Shown: positions 36,496 to 45,527 of the stretch, in pieces
Layout of the letters: each line of letters opens with the position of its first letter
Position numbering within the stretch: position 1 is the first letter of the stretch
Source: Streptococcus thermophilus
GTDB lineage: Bacteria; Actinomycetota; Actinomycetes; Mycobacteriales; Mycobacteriaceae
NCBI GenBank assembly: GCA_900618065.1
Contig: UYIL01000003.1
Span: forward strand, 930,001 to 994,000
Direction: 5' to 3'
DNA: 64,000 bases
Notes under the pieces: model-generated
What the model saw: only the letters and a program-made list of their open reading frames with translations
Database searches by the model: none
Told to the model about the DNA's origin: nothing
Position numbers and translations under genes: made by a program

Positions 36496-38535
36496 ATGGG
36501 AAATGAAGTGAATTCACAGATTAAGCGCCGTACTTTCCTCGCTGGAGCTGGTCTGACGGCAGCGGGCGTGGTTGCCGCGAATATGCCGGTAGCGGGCGTG
36601 CCCGTGGCTCGAGCGCAGGAAAGCGCGAGTCCAGTGCTCACCGTCGGCCGCGGCATGGCGGACATGACGGGTGAGCCGCTCGGTGCCGGAATGAACGGGT
36701 ATGCCGTGATGAAGCAGTCCAGTACGGGTATCCGGTTCCGCCAGTTCGCGCGTGCGTTCATCTTCGAAGACGATGAGGGTGTGAGCTCGGTCTTCGTCAT
36801 CACCGAGATGGGGCTGATGTTTCAGTCCATCCAGCTTGAGGTGCTTCGCCGGCTGCGGGAGGCCTTCGGGGAGAAGTACAACGAGTCGAATGTCTTCATC
36901 ACCGCCTCTCACACCCACGTTGGCCCTGGTGGCACGTCAGGGCACTTGATGGTCGATTTGACGACGCTCGGTTTCCGCCCGGTCACGTTCGAAGCGACCG
37001 TCGCGGGCATTGTGGAGGCGATCAAGCGTGCCCACGCAGACAAGCAGCCCTCAAACATCCGCCTCGTGCGCGGTGAGGCAAAGGATGCTGGTGTGAACCG
37101 CTCGAAGCAGTCGTTCGACCGCAACCCGGACGACGAGAAAGCCAAGTTCCCCACCGGGGTTAACCCGGAGTCTCTCACACTGTTCATTTCCCGCGGCGGG
37201 AAGGACGTGGGCCTGATCAACTGGTACGGATTGCACGCCACGAGTTTCGGCCACAAGCACACGCTTATCGACGGGGACCACAAAGGCTGGTCCTCCCACC
37301 GCATGGAAAAGGAGCGCGGGGTTGTCCACCGTGACGCCAAGAACGCTCCTTTCGTTGCAGCCTTTGCCGCCGCGCCCCAGGGCGACATAACGCCCAACAT
37401 GGGGCTCACCCCGAAGTCGGGCCCGGGTTACGAGGATGAGGCCGCATCCGCCCAGATCCTCGGCGACCGCCAGATCGACGCAACTGAAGGCCAGATCATT
37501 CCGCTCGCCGGCGGGGGAGTGCGCAACCGCCACAAGTGGGTGGACATGCGTAACATCACCATCGACGGTGCGTTCACCCCGGACGGTTCGCAGCAGAGGA
37601 CGGGCCCCGCCATCCTCGGGGCGGCGTTTGCGGCATCCAGCCAGGAAGACGGCGGAGGCCTCGAGGTGCCTATTTTCAACGAGGGCGAGCGTGGCGGCAC
37701 GCCGTGGGTGAAAGCACTGAATGACGTCACAGTGCCTGCGAACTGGAAAGAGATCCACGGCAACAAGGAAATGCTCTTGCCGTTGGGCTACGTCGACGGC
37801 ATGATCCAGCAAACGTTGTTGTACTCGATCACGCAGATCGCGGGTATCACCATCATCACCAACTCGATGGAGCCGACTTCCATGGCTGGGTACCGCATGC
37901 GCGAGCACGTCGCCTCTGTGCTCGGCGTGCCGCTGGAAACGGTCATTTGCCAGGGCTACACCAGTGGTTACGCCCACTACGTGACCACGCCGGAGGAGTA
38001 CGACAACCAAGACTACGAAGGCGGGGCGACCATCTTCGGCCGCCACGAGCTGTGCGCAATGGTCCAGGTCTACGACGAGCTCGCGCACGCGCTCAAAGAC
38101 GGAACGCGTGTTGATGTCGGTCGCCCCGCCGGCGACCTCACCGGCTGGATCCCCAGCGCGATCCCGGGTAAGCCCGGCATCGACCGGCCTGCCTTCGGTA
38201 AGCAGTTCGGCGACGTGATCACCTCGACTCCCACGGTGAAGGCGGGGGAGAAGGCGTCTGCGACGTTCTGCTTCGCCAACCCCAACTCCGACCTGCGCCA
38301 CGGGGTCGGTTACCTGACCATCACCGATGCCTCCGGCACGATCGTCGCGGACGACTTCCATGCCAACACGATCATCGAGTTCTTGAAGCAGGGCCAATCC
38401 ACCAACGCCCGCGTCAACTGGAATACCGCCGGGTTCGCGCCGGGTGTTTACTCGGTGCGGGTGGACGGGGTGTCGCGCGCCATCGGCGGCGCGCTGACAC
38501 CGTTCAACGGCTCCACAAAGATCACTCTCACCTGA
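36496..38535 (+). CDS. Tat-exported neutral/alkaline ceramidase-like amidase
   Basis: 679 aa from ATG 36496; GTG 36508 with GGGAAA just upstream is a credible alternative start. Twin-arginine signal KRRTFLAGAGL, with AxA-type cleavage near residue 40 (PVARA-QE). The N-terminal domain matches Ceramidase_alk: zinc-site ASHTHVGPGG, YGLHATSFGHKH, DHKGWSS. The hexapeptide that normally holds the nucleophilic Ser (GDVSPN) reads GDITPN, with Thr299. A beta-sandwich C-terminal domain occupies about 570-679. Neutral ceramidases hydrolyse ceramide to sphingosine and fatty acid; corynebacteria are not known to make ceramides, so host lipid is a possible substrate (inference). Confidence 0.88.
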   Translation: MGNEVNSQIKRRTFLAGAGLTAAGVVAANMPVAGVPVARAQESASPVLTVGRGMADMTGEPLGAGMNGYAVMKQSSTGIRFRQFARAFIFEDDEGVSSVFVITEMGLMFQSIQLEVLRRLREAFGEKYNESNVFITASHTHVGPGGTSGHLMVDLTTLGFRPVTFEATVAGIVEAIKRAHADKQPSNIRLVRGEAKDAGVNRSKQSFDRNPDDEKAKFPTGVNPESLTLFISRGGKDVGLINWYGLHATSFGHKHTLIDGDHKGWSSHRMEKERGVVHRDAKNAPFVAAFAAAPQGDITPNMGLTPKSGPGYEDEAASAQILGDRQIDATEGQIIPLAGGGVRNRHKWVDMRNITIDGAFTPDGSQQRTGPAILGAAFAASSQEDGGGLEVPIFNEGERGGTPWVKALNDVTVPANWKEIHGNKEMLLPLGYVDGMIQQTLLYSITQIAGITIITNSMEPTSMAGYRMREHVASVLGVPLETVICQGYTSGYAHYVTTPEEYDNQDYEGGATIFGRHELCAMVQVYDELAHALKDGTRVDVGRPAGDLTGWIPSAIPGKPGIDRPAFGKQFGDVITSTPTVKAGEKASATFCFANPNSDLRHGVGYLTITDASGTIVADDFHANTIIEFLKQGQSTNARVNWNTAGFAPGVYSVRVDGVSRAIGGALTPFNGSTKITLT

Positions 38536-38561
38536 CCGGCAGAAGCTCTAGACTGGGCGGC

Positions 38562-38885
38562 ATGATCCTCATCAACGTCCGTTTCAAGCCCCTGCCCGAA
38601 AACACCGAGAACTTCCGCGAACTGGTCGCCGACTTCACTGACGCATCCCGCGCCGAAGCGGGCTGCCTGTTCTTCGAGTGGTACCGCAACACTGACCAGC
38701 CCGGCGAGTACATCCTTGTTGAGGCGTTCCAGGACGACGCCGCCGAGGCCCATGTCACCTCCGGCCACTTCAAGGTTGCTCAGGAGCTGTTCCCGCAGAT
38801 CTTGGAGGAGACCCCGGAGATCATCAATACCCTCATCGAGGGTAAGACCGAGTGGGACGAGATGGCTGAGTTCAAGGTGAACTAG
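38562..38885 (+). CDS. Antibiotic-biosynthesis-monooxygenase (ABM) domain protein
   Basis: 107 aa ferredoxin-like dimeric fold: MILINVRFKPLPENTENFREL, ASRAEAGCLFFEWYRN, GEYILVEAFQDDAAEAHVTSGHFK. Homologues include quinol monooxygenases and heme-degrading enzymes, but the catalytic function of most is unknown. It begins 26 nt after the ceramidase stop. Confidence 0.85.
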   Translation: MILINVRFKPLPENTENFRELVADFTDASRAEAGCLFFEWYRNTDQPGEYILVEAFQDDAAEAHVTSGHFKVAQELFPQILEETPEIINTLIEGKTEWDEMAEFKVN

Positions 38886-38966
38886 CAGCCGGCGAGAAAC
38901 CCTTTCAGCCTTCATGGGCGACCCTGCTTGCCAGGTGCCTCACAGCCGGGACTACGGTGAAAGCCC

Positions 38967-39839
38967 ATGAGTTCCGACATCAATTCCGAAGCCCAAGATT
39001 CCAAAGCAGAGGAATACACCAAGCCCCCGAAGCTGTCGAAGAAGGCCTACGAGAAAGAGCTGTTGCGCCTCCAGGCTGAACTGGTGAAGTTGCAGCAGTG
39101 GGTCGTCGCCACAGGTGCCCGTATCGTCATTGTGATGGAGGGCCGCGACGCCGCTGGCAAGGGCTCGGCGATCAAGCGCATCACCCAGTACCTCAACCCG
39201 CGGGTGTGCCGCATTGAGGCACTGCCCACGCCGACGGAGCGCGAGCAGACGCAGTGGTACTTCCAGCGCTACATCGAGCGCCTGCCTGCGGCTGGGGAGA
39301 TCGTCATCTTTGACCGCTCCTGGTACAACCGTGCCGGCGTTGAGCGCGTGATGGGTTTCTGCACGACGGACCAGTACCGCCGGTTCCTCCACCAGGCGCC
39401 GATCTTTGAACGCCTGCTGGTCGAGGACGGGATCTTGCTGCGCAAGTACTGGTTCTCTGTCTCCGATGAAGAGCAGATTGCGCGTTTCCAGTCCCGCCGC
39501 GAGGACCCGTTGCGCCAGTGGAAGCTGTCACCGATGGATCTGGAGTCCATCACGAAATGGGAGGAGTACTCCCGCGCGAAAGACGAGATGTTCGTCCACA
39601 CCGACATCCCGGAGGCGCCGTGGAACACGGTGGAGAGCGAGGATAAGAAGCGCTCGCGCATCAACGTCATCTCGCATCTGCTGGCCTCGATCCCGTACGA
39701 GGACGTCGCACTCGACCTTCCCGAGATCCCGGAGCGCCCCGCCTCCAGCACCTATGAGCGTCCCCCGCGCGAGGAGTTCCGCTACGTCCCGGATGTCGCC
39801 GCTGACTTGGAGCGCAACAAAAAGAGCAAGAAGAACTAG
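38967..39839 (+). CDS. ppk2: Polyphosphate kinase 2
   Basis: 290 aa, class I PPK2. Walker A GRDAAGKGSAIKR, lid and Walker B FDRSWYNRAGVERVMGF, and KYWFSVSDEEQIARFQSRR...DPLRQWKLSP. It uses polyphosphate to phosphorylate NDPs (or the reverse); corynebacteria depend on PPK2 for polyP metabolism. The basic C-terminus (LERNKKSKKN) ends at TAG 39837-39839, sharing CTAG with the convergent glycosylase gene. Confidence 0.95.
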   Translation: MSSDINSEAQDSKAEEYTKPPKLSKKAYEKELLRLQAELVKLQQWVVATGARIVIVMEGRDAAGKGSAIKRITQYLNPRVCRIEALPTPTEREQTQWYFQRYIERLPAAGEIVIFDRSWYNRAGVERVMGFCTTDQYRRFLHQAPIFERLLVEDGILLRKYWFSVSDEEQIARFQSRREDPLRQWKLSPMDLESITKWEEYSRAKDEMFVHTDIPEAPWNTVESEDKKRSRINVISHLLASIPYEDVALDLPEIPERPASSTYERPPREEFRYVPDVAADLERNKKSKKN

Positions 39840-40393
39840 CTCTTCTTGCCCCGGTACTTGCTCACGGTCGGGTCGCCGGGGATCCAGAAACGGTACGGGG
39901 CATCGACGTTCTTGCTGATGCCCACTCGCGGTCCAACTTCCCAGTCCGGGTCCTCGTCCCGTGCGGTCAGCTGGACGGGGCTGCCGTTGTCAGTCAGGGA
40001 CAGCCCCAGCGCCTGCCCCAAATTTCCGGGCCCGCGCGCGAGGTTCTCGTCGACGACGATATTGCCCTTTGCTTGTCGACGTTCCCGTGCCACGTCCACC
40101 CCCTCTACAACTTCACCACCACGCATGAGGCATCCCTGGCCCGTGCCCTCCGGAGCACAGACGATGTTGCCGTTCAGGTGAATGCCGTAGGAGAGATAGA
40201 CGTAGAGGCGTCCCGGTTCGCCGAACATCGCCGCGTTGCGCTCCGTCTTCCCCCGGTAGGTGTGCGCGGCCTCATCGTCCTCACCGAGGTAGGCCTCCAC
40301 TTCCGTGAGCCGGATGGTCACACCGTTGTGGGTGATCAGGCAGCCGAGCAGCTGCGGGGCGACCACGTCAGCGGGTGCGGTGAAATCGATCAT
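39836..40393 (-). CDS. 3-methyladenine DNA glycosylase, AAG/MPG family
   Basis: 185 aa, full length for the bacterial family. LTEVEAYLGEDDEAAHTYRGKTERNAAMFG contains the catalytic Glu; GRLYVYLSYGIHLNGNIVC holds the flipped-base pocket Tyr/His; and LARGPGNLGQALGLS closes the core. Excises alkylated purines. The HAD phosphatase gene ends 3 nt from its start and runs in the same direction. It is a second alkyl-adenine glycosylase besides the Tag-like gene at 21818. Confidence 0.93.
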   Translation of the reverse strand: MIDFTAPADVVAPQLLGCLITHNGVTIRLTEVEAYLGEDDEAAHTYRGKTERNAAMFGEPGRLYVYLSYGIHLNGNIVCAPEGTGQGCLMRGGEVVEGVDVARERRQAKGNIVVDENLARGPGNLGQALGLSLTDNGSPVQLTARDEDPDWEVGPRVGISKNVDAPYRFWIPGDPTVSKYRGKKS

Positions 40394-40396
40394 CCT

Positions 40397-41209
40397 TTAG
40401 TTTTCAGCCTCCAGCCACCCGCGGATTGCGTTCAGTGCACCGTGCTCGGCGTTGGTCTCGGTGATCTCGTCGGCGATTGCTTTGAGGTCGTCGTGGGCGT
40501 TGCCCATGGCCACGGCGGTGCCTGCGGCTTCGAGCATGGACGTGTCGTTGAGGTAGTCGCCGATAGCGGCGGTGTCGACCATGTCCACATCCAGCGATTC
40601 AGCCAGGGCATTAAGGGCGGCGCCCTTATTGGCGTCATCGGACATGATGTCCAGCCAGTGCTCGGAGCTCACTGCCGCGTTCACTCCGGGGGCAGCCTCC
40701 TCGATCAGGGGCACGCCGTCGGCTTCGGCGTTGGACTCCACAAAGAGTGCCACTTTGGTGGTGGGGTTGGAGTCGGAACGTGCAGCGTCGATAAGCGAAG
40801 AGGCAGTACGCTGCGACACGTAGTACTTGTTCGTCTCTTCCTGCACCCATTGCGGCATGGCCTCGGCGACGTAGGCGTACTCGGGCTTGCACACGACGGG
40901 GTGAATGGCGGTGTCGGTCTCGCGGACAGCGTCGAGGATCGAAGTGACGGTGTCCAAAGACATCGGTTTCGTAGAAACGATCTCCCCGCGGTGCCACACG
41001 ACGGCGCCGTTTTCTGCGATGAACGTCTCCAGCCCGCGGCCGTCGAACATTTCCTGCAGGGTGGCCAATTGGCGGCCCGACGTGGGGGCAATGATCATTC
41101 CGGTGTCCTGGGCACGCCCCAGCAGCGGCCAGAATTCGTCGGGAACGTTGCCGTCCGGGTCGACGAGAGTTCCGTCCATGTCCAAGGCAACAATGCGGGG
41201 AAAGCTCAT
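40397..41209 (-). CDS. Cof-type HAD phosphatase
   Basis: 270 aa from ATG 41209, chosen because MSFPRIVALDMDGTLVDPDGN places the DxDGT nucleophile motif at the N-terminus; the frame extends upstream but without conserved sequence. Motif II/III occur later (APTSGRQ; DYLNDTSMLEAAGTAVAMGNAHDDLKAIADEIT). The IIB cap lies between. Hydrolyses small phosphate esters such as sugar phosphates. Divergent from the hydratase gene, with 34 bp between starts. Confidence 0.92.
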   Translation of the reverse strand: MSFPRIVALDMDGTLVDPDGNVPDEFWPLLGRAQDTGMIIAPTSGRQLATLQEMFDGRGLETFIAENGAVVWHRGEIVSTKPMSLDTVTSILDAVRETDTAIHPVVCKPEYAYVAEAMPQWVQEETNKYYVSQRTASSLIDAARSDSNPTTKVALFVESNAEADGVPLIEEAAPGVNAAVSSEHWLDIMSDDANKGAALNALAESLDVDMVDTAAIGDYLNDTSMLEAAGTAVAMGNAHDDLKAIADEITETNAEHGALNAIRGWLEAEN

Positions 41210-41243
41210 AGCAGTCCTTCGTACGGTGTGGAACACTGGTTTC

Positions 41244-42245
41244 ATGAGTGAAAGCAACGAAAATGCGACGCAGCCAGTGAAAATCGACGTGGTCCAGTCT
41301 ACCGGAGTGATCACGCTCGACCGGCCGAAGGCGTTGAACTCGCTGAACCCGGACATCCTCTCCCCAATCATCGACGCGCTGCACGCTTGGCGCGGGGACG
41401 ACGCGGTGGAACAGGTGCTGGTCCAATCGAGCGGCAAGCACTTCTGTGCGGGCGGCGATGTGCGCTACGCTCGCGAACAGATCATGGCCGGCAACCACGA
41501 CGGCGTCGACGAGTTCTTCCGCCGTGAGTACGAGATGAACTACCTCATCTCCGAATTCCCCAAGCCGTACATATCGCTCATTTCCGGCGTGGTCATGGGC
41601 GGCGGCTTAGGGTTGACCGCACACGGCAGCCACTTTGTGGTCACGCCCGACGCATTCGGATCGATGCCGGAGATGAACATCGGATATTTCACCGACGTAG
41701 GCATGAGCTGCACGCTGCAAAATCTGCCCAAGCACCCGTCGCAGGGGCTCGGCACGTTCCTCGCGCTCACCGGGTACCGCCTCAAAGCGAACGACATGAT
41801 GGCCACAGGTTTAGCCACTCACCTCGTCGAATCACTCGACGGTGTGGCAGAGCGCGTGATCAACGAGGGCGTTGGTGCGCTTGACACACTGGGGATGGAG
41901 CACGGCGACGCGGAGATCGAGAGCATTTATTCGCTTGTCGACGGCACTTTCACCGGCCCCTGGTCCGACATCCGTGAGCAGCTGACCGGCGACCTCGGTG
42001 AACTGGCCAACCCGCTGTTGAAGCAGGCCTCTCCGGCGTCGTTGGTCGCGTCGGCAGAGCTGATGGACGCCAACTCGCGGAACGATTTGAAGAAGAGCCT
42101 CGACAACGAACAGAAGCTGGGCGAGAAGATCCGCCGCGAGCCCGATTTCCTCGAAGGCGTGCGTGCCGTGTTAGTGGATAAGTCCAACGATGCGGACTTT
42201 GCCCCGGAGCCGGGGCCGGAGCGGTACAGGGAAGTACTAGACTGA
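41244..42245 (+). CDS. 3-hydroxyisobutyryl-CoA hydrolase-like crotonase
   Basis: 333 aa from ATG 41244. Crotonase fold: VITLDRPKALNSLNPDIL, oxyanion loop SSGKHFCAGGDVRYAREQ, and VMGGGLGLTAHGSHFVVTPDAFGSMPEMNIGYFTDVG, which includes the Glu of ECH_2/HIBYL-CoA hydrolases. It hydrolyses 3-hydroxyisobutyryl-CoA in valine breakdown, though no other valine catabolic genes are near. It is followed after 72 nt by gapB. Confidence 0.85.
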   Translation: MSESNENATQPVKIDVVQSTGVITLDRPKALNSLNPDILSPIIDALHAWRGDDAVEQVLVQSSGKHFCAGGDVRYAREQIMAGNHDGVDEFFRREYEMNYLISEFPKPYISLISGVVMGGGLGLTAHGSHFVVTPDAFGSMPEMNIGYFTDVGMSCTLQNLPKHPSQGLGTFLALTGYRLKANDMMATGLATHLVESLDGVAERVINEGVGALDTLGMEHGDAEIESIYSLVDGTFTGPWSDIREQLTGDLGELANPLLKQASPASLVASAELMDANSRNDLKKSLDNEQKLGEKIRREPDFLEGVRAVLVDKSNDADFAPEPGPERYREVLD

Positions 42246-42317
42246 ATCTGTTGGTGGCCTGTGAGCAGGCCACCTGAAGCAATCAAGCCGATTGAGGATT
42301 TGAGGAAGGACGCAGAC

Positions 42318-43790
42318 GTGACGGAAGCCGCAGGGCAGCCCCAGAACTTGACCGAGGACTGGAACAACAAGCTGAAGCTGGCCCAGGAAATGCTGCCGCT
42401 GATTAGTAAGCTCCACCGTGAGAACAACGCTGTGACATCGATCTACGGTCGCATTCTGGTGGGAATGACGGACATCGAGATCATCAAGGCCCACCGTTAT
42501 GCCCGCCGCGTGGTGGCCCGCGAGCTTCCGCTGGAGGCCACCCTGCCGATTCTGCGCGAGCTGTCCACAATGAACTTGGGTACCGCGTCTATTGACTTGG
42601 GCCGCCTGGCCAAGAACTACAGCCGCACTGAGGGTGTGGAGCTGCGCACTTTCCTCGAAGAGGAACTCGCCGAGGTTATCGGTGCCGACAGTCACCGCGT
42701 TCCGCGCGACGTGGTCCTCTATGGTTTCGGCCGCATCGGCCGCCTGCTCGCCCGCATCCTCATCGCGCGTGAGGCTCAGTACGGCGGCGTGCGCCTGCGT
42801 GCCGTGGTGGTGCGCAAGAAGGGCGACGACGACATCGTCAAGCGCGCCTCCCTGCTGCGTCGCGATTCCGTCCACGGCGCTTTCAACGGCACCATCACCG
42901 TCGACCGTGAGAACGAGATCATCTGGGCTAACGGCACGCCGATCCAGATGATCTACTCCGACGATCCGGGTGCGATCGACTACACCGCCTACGGCATCAA
43001 CGACGCGATCGTCGTGGACAACACCGGTCGGTGGCGCGACCGTGCCGGCCTATCCCGCCACCTGGACTCAAAGGGTGTTGCCCGCGCGCTGCTTACCGCG
43101 CCGGGCAAGGGTGACGTGAAGAACATTGTCTACGGCGTGAACCATGAGATGATCGATGATTCTCGGCAGGACCGTGTGCTGTCCGCCGCGTCGTGCACCA
43201 CGAACGCGATCACACCAGTGCTCAAGGTCGTCGGTGACCGCTGGGGTGTCAAGCACGGCCACGTTGAGACCGTTCACTCTTACACGAATGACCAGAACCT
43301 GGCCGATAACTTTCACAAGGGTGCTCGCCGCGGCCGCGCCGCAGGCCTGAACATGGTGCTGACCGAGACCGGTGCCGCCAAGGCTGTGTCCAAGGCGCTG
43401 CCGGAGTTTGAGGGCAAGCTCACCGGTAACGCTATCCGCGTTCCCACCCCGGATGTGTCCATGGCTGTGCTCAACCTCGATCTGGATACCGAGGTGAACA
43501 AGGACGACGTGAACAACTACCTGCGTCGCGTGTCCACTGACTCGGACCTGCGCCAGCAGATCGACTACATCCAGTCCCCGGACATTGTTTCCACCGACTT
43601 CGTGGGCACCACCCACGCGGGCATCGTCGATGGCCTGGCCACCATCGCCACCGGAAACCATCTGGTGCTCTACGTGTGGTACGACAACGAGTTCGGCTAC
43701 TCCAACCAGGTTGTGCGCATTGTCGAAGAGATCGCGGGTGTGCGCCCGAAGATTTTGCCGGAGCGCAAGGATCCACAGGACATCCGCTAG
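42318..43790 (+). CDS. gapB: Long-form glyceraldehyde-3-phosphate dehydrogenase GapB
   Basis: 490 aa from GTG 42318, which has AGGAAGGA 7 nt upstream. An N-terminal extension of about 125 residues precedes the NAD(P)-binding motif YGFGRIGRLLARI. The catalytic Cys is in SAASCTTNAITPVLK and HSYTNDQNLAD gives the active-site loop. Long GapB-type enzymes are known in C. glutamicum, where GapB works mainly in the gluconeogenic direction with NADP. TAGTG at the end joins it to manA with a 1-nt overlap. Confidence 0.93.
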   Translation: MTEAAGQPQNLTEDWNNKLKLAQEMLPLISKLHRENNAVTSIYGRILVGMTDIEIIKAHRYARRVVARELPLEATLPILRELSTMNLGTASIDLGRLAKNYSRTEGVELRTFLEEELAEVIGADSHRVPRDVVLYGFGRIGRLLARILIAREAQYGGVRLRAVVVRKKGDDDIVKRASLLRRDSVHGAFNGTITVDRENEIIWANGTPIQMIYSDDPGAIDYTAYGINDAIVVDNTGRWRDRAGLSRHLDSKGVARALLTAPGKGDVKNIVYGVNHEMIDDSRQDRVLSAASCTTNAITPVLKVVGDRWGVKHGHVETVHSYTNDQNLADNFHKGARRGRAAGLNMVLTETGAAKAVSKALPEFEGKLTGNAIRVPTPDVSMAVLNLDLDTEVNKDDVNNYLRRVSTDSDLRQQIDYIQSPDIVSTDFVGTTHAGIVDGLATIATGNHLVLYVWYDNEFGYSNQVVRIVEEIAGVRPKILPERKDPQDIR

Positions 43791-45064
43791 TGTTCAAACT
43801 GACAGGGCAGCTGCAACACTATCCCTGGGGTGATGACTCCAGCATTGCTTCGCTGCAAAACCGCGAACCCTCAGGCAAGCCCGAAGCCGAGTTATGGTTC
43901 GGCGCGCACCCCAGTGCGCCGTCTGTGACCGATGCCGGGCCGCTTGACGCTGTCATCGCCGCAGACCCCGCGAGGATTCTCGGCCCGCACTGTGCAGAGA
44001 CGTTTTCCGGCACTTTGCCGTACCTAGTGAAGCTTCTCGCTGCGGCGCAGCCCCTGTCCATCCAGGCGCACCCCTCCATTGCGCAGGCGCGGGAGGGTTT
44101 CGCACGGGAGAACGCCGCCGGCATCCCCGTAGACGCGCCCACACGTAACTACAAGGACGACAACCACAAGCCGGAGATCCTCATCGCGCTGTCCCCGTTT
44201 CGGGCGCTTGCAGGATTCCGCCCGGTTGCAAAAACGCGCGCGCTTATCAGCGTTCTTGCCCTCCCGGCCCTTAACCCCGCCCAGGACGTTCTCGCCGACG
44301 AGACGATGAGCGAGGAACAACGCCTGCACACCGTGCTGGAAGGGTGGCTGTCGCTCGAAGACCCCGCCCCACTAGTTGACTCTGTCGTTGAGCGTGCGCA
44401 TTCTCTCGCCGCCGGTGAGACGAATGAGGCAGAACTAGTCGCTATCGCCCAGAACCTGGAATTCATTGGGGAGCAGTTTCCCGGCGATGTGGGCATCCTC
44501 GCGGCGCTGTTGCTCAATCACGTCGAACTGGAAACAGGCGACGGGCTTTACCTGCCGGCAGGTAACTTGCACGCCTACATCAAAGGCTTCGGTGTGGAAG
44601 TAATGGCCAACTCCGACAATGTGCTGCGCGGCGGTTTGACCAGCAAGCACATCGACCGGGCAGAACTGCTGAGCATTCTGGAGTTCACGCCGCTCGAGGA
44701 CCCCACCTTCCACGGGCAGGCCACCGAGACGCTCAGCCTGTATACGCGGAACTTCGATGTGGGCATCCCGGATTTCCGGGTGACCCGCTACTTCGATGAA
44801 ACGGATGACGAAGACGGTGACGGCACCATGGTCCGCATCGACGGTGGGGAACCGACCATCATTCTGGTGGTGGAGGGCACTGTGACTGTCGCTTGCGAGG
44901 CATCCTCGCCGCTGGAGCTCGCCCCGGGTGAAGCCGTCTTCATCGGTGCGGATGAAGGTCTCATCCACGTCAAGACCAACGCGGGATCCGGCGCCCGGTT
45001 CTTCGAAATCGCTCCAGGCGAGACGGCAAAAGCCGGGTCAATCGACCCGGCCGAGTTCGACTAG
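43790..45064 (+). CDS. manA: Mannose-6-phosphate isomerase, class I
   Basis: 424 aa from GTG 43790, which overlaps the gapB stop. Zinc ligands and conserved pieces: KLLAAAQPLSIQAHPS (QxH), DDNHKPEILIAL (the His-Lys-Pro-Glu motif), PAGNLHAYIKGFGVEVMANSDNVLRGGLTSKHID. It interconverts fructose-6-P and mannose-6-P and so feeds GDP-mannose for PMT donors, PIMs and lipomannan. The coupling to gapB links it with gluconeogenic carbon flow. Confidence 0.95.
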   Translation: MFKLTGQLQHYPWGDDSSIASLQNREPSGKPEAELWFGAHPSAPSVTDAGPLDAVIAADPARILGPHCAETFSGTLPYLVKLLAAAQPLSIQAHPSIAQAREGFARENAAGIPVDAPTRNYKDDNHKPEILIALSPFRALAGFRPVAKTRALISVLALPALNPAQDVLADETMSEEQRLHTVLEGWLSLEDPAPLVDSVVERAHSLAAGETNEAELVAIAQNLEFIGEQFPGDVGILAALLLNHVELETGDGLYLPAGNLHAYIKGFGVEVMANSDNVLRGGLTSKHIDRAELLSILEFTPLEDPTFHGQATETLSLYTRNFDVGIPDFRVTRYFDETDDEDGDGTMVRIDGGEPTIILVVEGTVTVACEASSPLELAPGEAVFIGADEGLIHVKTNAGSGARFFEIAPGETAKAGSIDPAEFD

Positions 45065-45074
45065 TTGCTAGCCG

Positions 45075-45416
45075 TTAGTAGCGCTGGTTGACAGGAGCGC
45101 CCGGTTGAGCCGGAGCCCCCGGTGCACCCTGGGCGGTGTCGTTAGCGCGCCACTTGTCCTTGTTTTTGCGGCCCCACAGCAACCAGACCAGCGCAGCGAT
45201 GATGCCACCGATGAGAAGGGCGACAAGCCAGATGACCCTCGACGTGCCGTCCATCGGCTTGGTGCGGGCGAAGTCGATGACAGCCCAGAACCAGATGATG
45301 AAGGAGATCAGGCTCGCAATTCCCAGACCGATGAGGAGACCTTCGGGAATTTCTGGCTGGGCGGTGCCGTACTCGCTGTAGGTCTGCGCGAGCAGAGAGA
45401 CAGATTCGCTGAACAT
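45075..45416 (-). CDS. Two-helix membrane protein, PLDc_N-like
   Basis: 113 aa. Two TM helices (about 27-48 and 61-83); IIWFWAVIDFARTKPMDGTSRVIWLVALLIGGIIAALVWLLWGRKNKD has the pattern of the phospholipase D nuclease N-terminal (PLDc_N) small membrane family. The C-terminus is Ala/Pro/Gly-rich and cytoplasmic. Another member is at 54692-54964. Function unknown. Confidence 0.75.
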   Translation of the reverse strand: MFSESVSLLAQTYSEYGTAQPEIPEGLLIGLGIASLISFIIWFWAVIDFARTKPMDGTSRVIWLVALLIGGIIAALVWLLWGRKNKDKWRANDTAQGAPGAPAQPGAPVNQRY

Positions 45417-45527
45417 GAGAGAGGATTCCTTTCGGGAAACTGAACGTATCGTAGAGCGACATCATCAACCGATGTCCTGATCCTTAGACTCAGCCAGGCA
45501 GCGTAAGGTTACATCCCGAGCGAAAAA

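Noticed and set aside
45458..45476. GACATC-N7-GATGTC dyad upstream of the PLDc_N-like gene
   Set aside because: Only 6-bp arms, no U-tract and no second copy; too weak to call.
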